A stretch of DNA of 32,287 bases from UBA8346 sp050260935 (GTDB lineage Bacteria > Bacillota > UBA4882 > UBA8346). The notes below the pieces were generated by a model. It worked only from the letters and a program-made list of their open reading frames with translations. It ran no database searches and was not told where the DNA came from. The stretch's first letter is position 1; every line of letters starts with the position of its first letter. Shown here piece by piece: positions 32,273 through 32,287 of the stretch. Position numbers and translations under genes: made by a program. The stretch spans positions 1 to 32,287 of the forward strand of contig JBLNCU010000044.1 of the NCBI GenBank assembly GCA_050260935.1. Direction: 5' to 3'.

Positions 32273-32287
32273 GCTTATTCCAGATTT

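Overview
The window (about 50% GC by eye) looks like a chromosomal segment from a spore-forming Bacillota (Firmicutes) with an outer membrane. Firmicute signs are the gene order rpsF-ssb-rpsR-MazG-like-rplI-lonC-dnaB, the run yqfC-yqfD-phoH-pgpH-ybeY-dgkA-cdd-era, queA-tgt-yajC-secD-secF, LipM-type octanoyl transfer and many TTG/GTG starts behind strong Shine-Dalgarno sites. Sporulation signs are yqfC, yqfD and a SpoIID/LytB-domain protein. Outer-membrane signs are an OmpA/Pal-domain protein at the left end and a complete mlaEFD lipid-transport operon at the right end, with an MlaD that appears to end in a beta-barrel. Lineages such as Limnochordia/Hydrogenispora, Negativicutes or Halanaerobiales would fit; the sequence read by eye does not decide between them.

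Layout. 1-385: decayed ROK-family gene. 443-1330 (+): TIG + OmpA-like periplasmic protein. 1493-4585 (-): Sec operon (two small membrane proteins, secD, secF), read from a consensus sigma-A promoter followed by a terminator-like leader hairpin. 4946-7147 (+): large membrane protein with a degenerate alkaline-phosphatase-like ectodomain. 7302-12559 (-): yajC, tgt, queA, SpoIID-like, era, GNAT. 12631-18877 (-): cdd, dgkA-PAP2 fusion, ybeY, pgpH, phoH, yqfD, yqfC. 19200-20546 (-): dnaB. 20927-22594 (+): secreted beta-propeller protein set into an otherwise conserved cluster and followed by a palindromic repeat. 22786-26775 (-): lonC, rplI, MazG-like, rpsR, ssb, rpsF, the last three as a unit with promoter, leader structure and terminator. 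26950-28410 (-): DUF951, lipM, gcvH. 28417-29157: gene-poor stretch holding a frameshifted gene relic. 29158-32272 (+): mlaE, mlaF, mlaD.

How they work together. SecD/SecF/YajC drive late steps of Sec export. Tgt/QueA make queuosine in tRNA. Era, YbeY and PhoH act in ribosome and RNA maturation. PgpH degrades c-di-AMP. LipM charges GcvH with octanoate as the first step of lipoyl synthesis. MlaEFD moves lipids between the two membranes. I found no tRNA, rRNA, CRISPR array, intact transposase or prophage.

The most interesting items are the single-chain MlaD with a probable C-terminal outer-membrane barrel, the Sec operon leader with two unrecognised small membrane proteins, and two gene relics (ROK at 1-385; unknown at 28724-29061). 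Starts were moved from the longest frame wherever a Shine-Dalgarno site clearly chose another codon.
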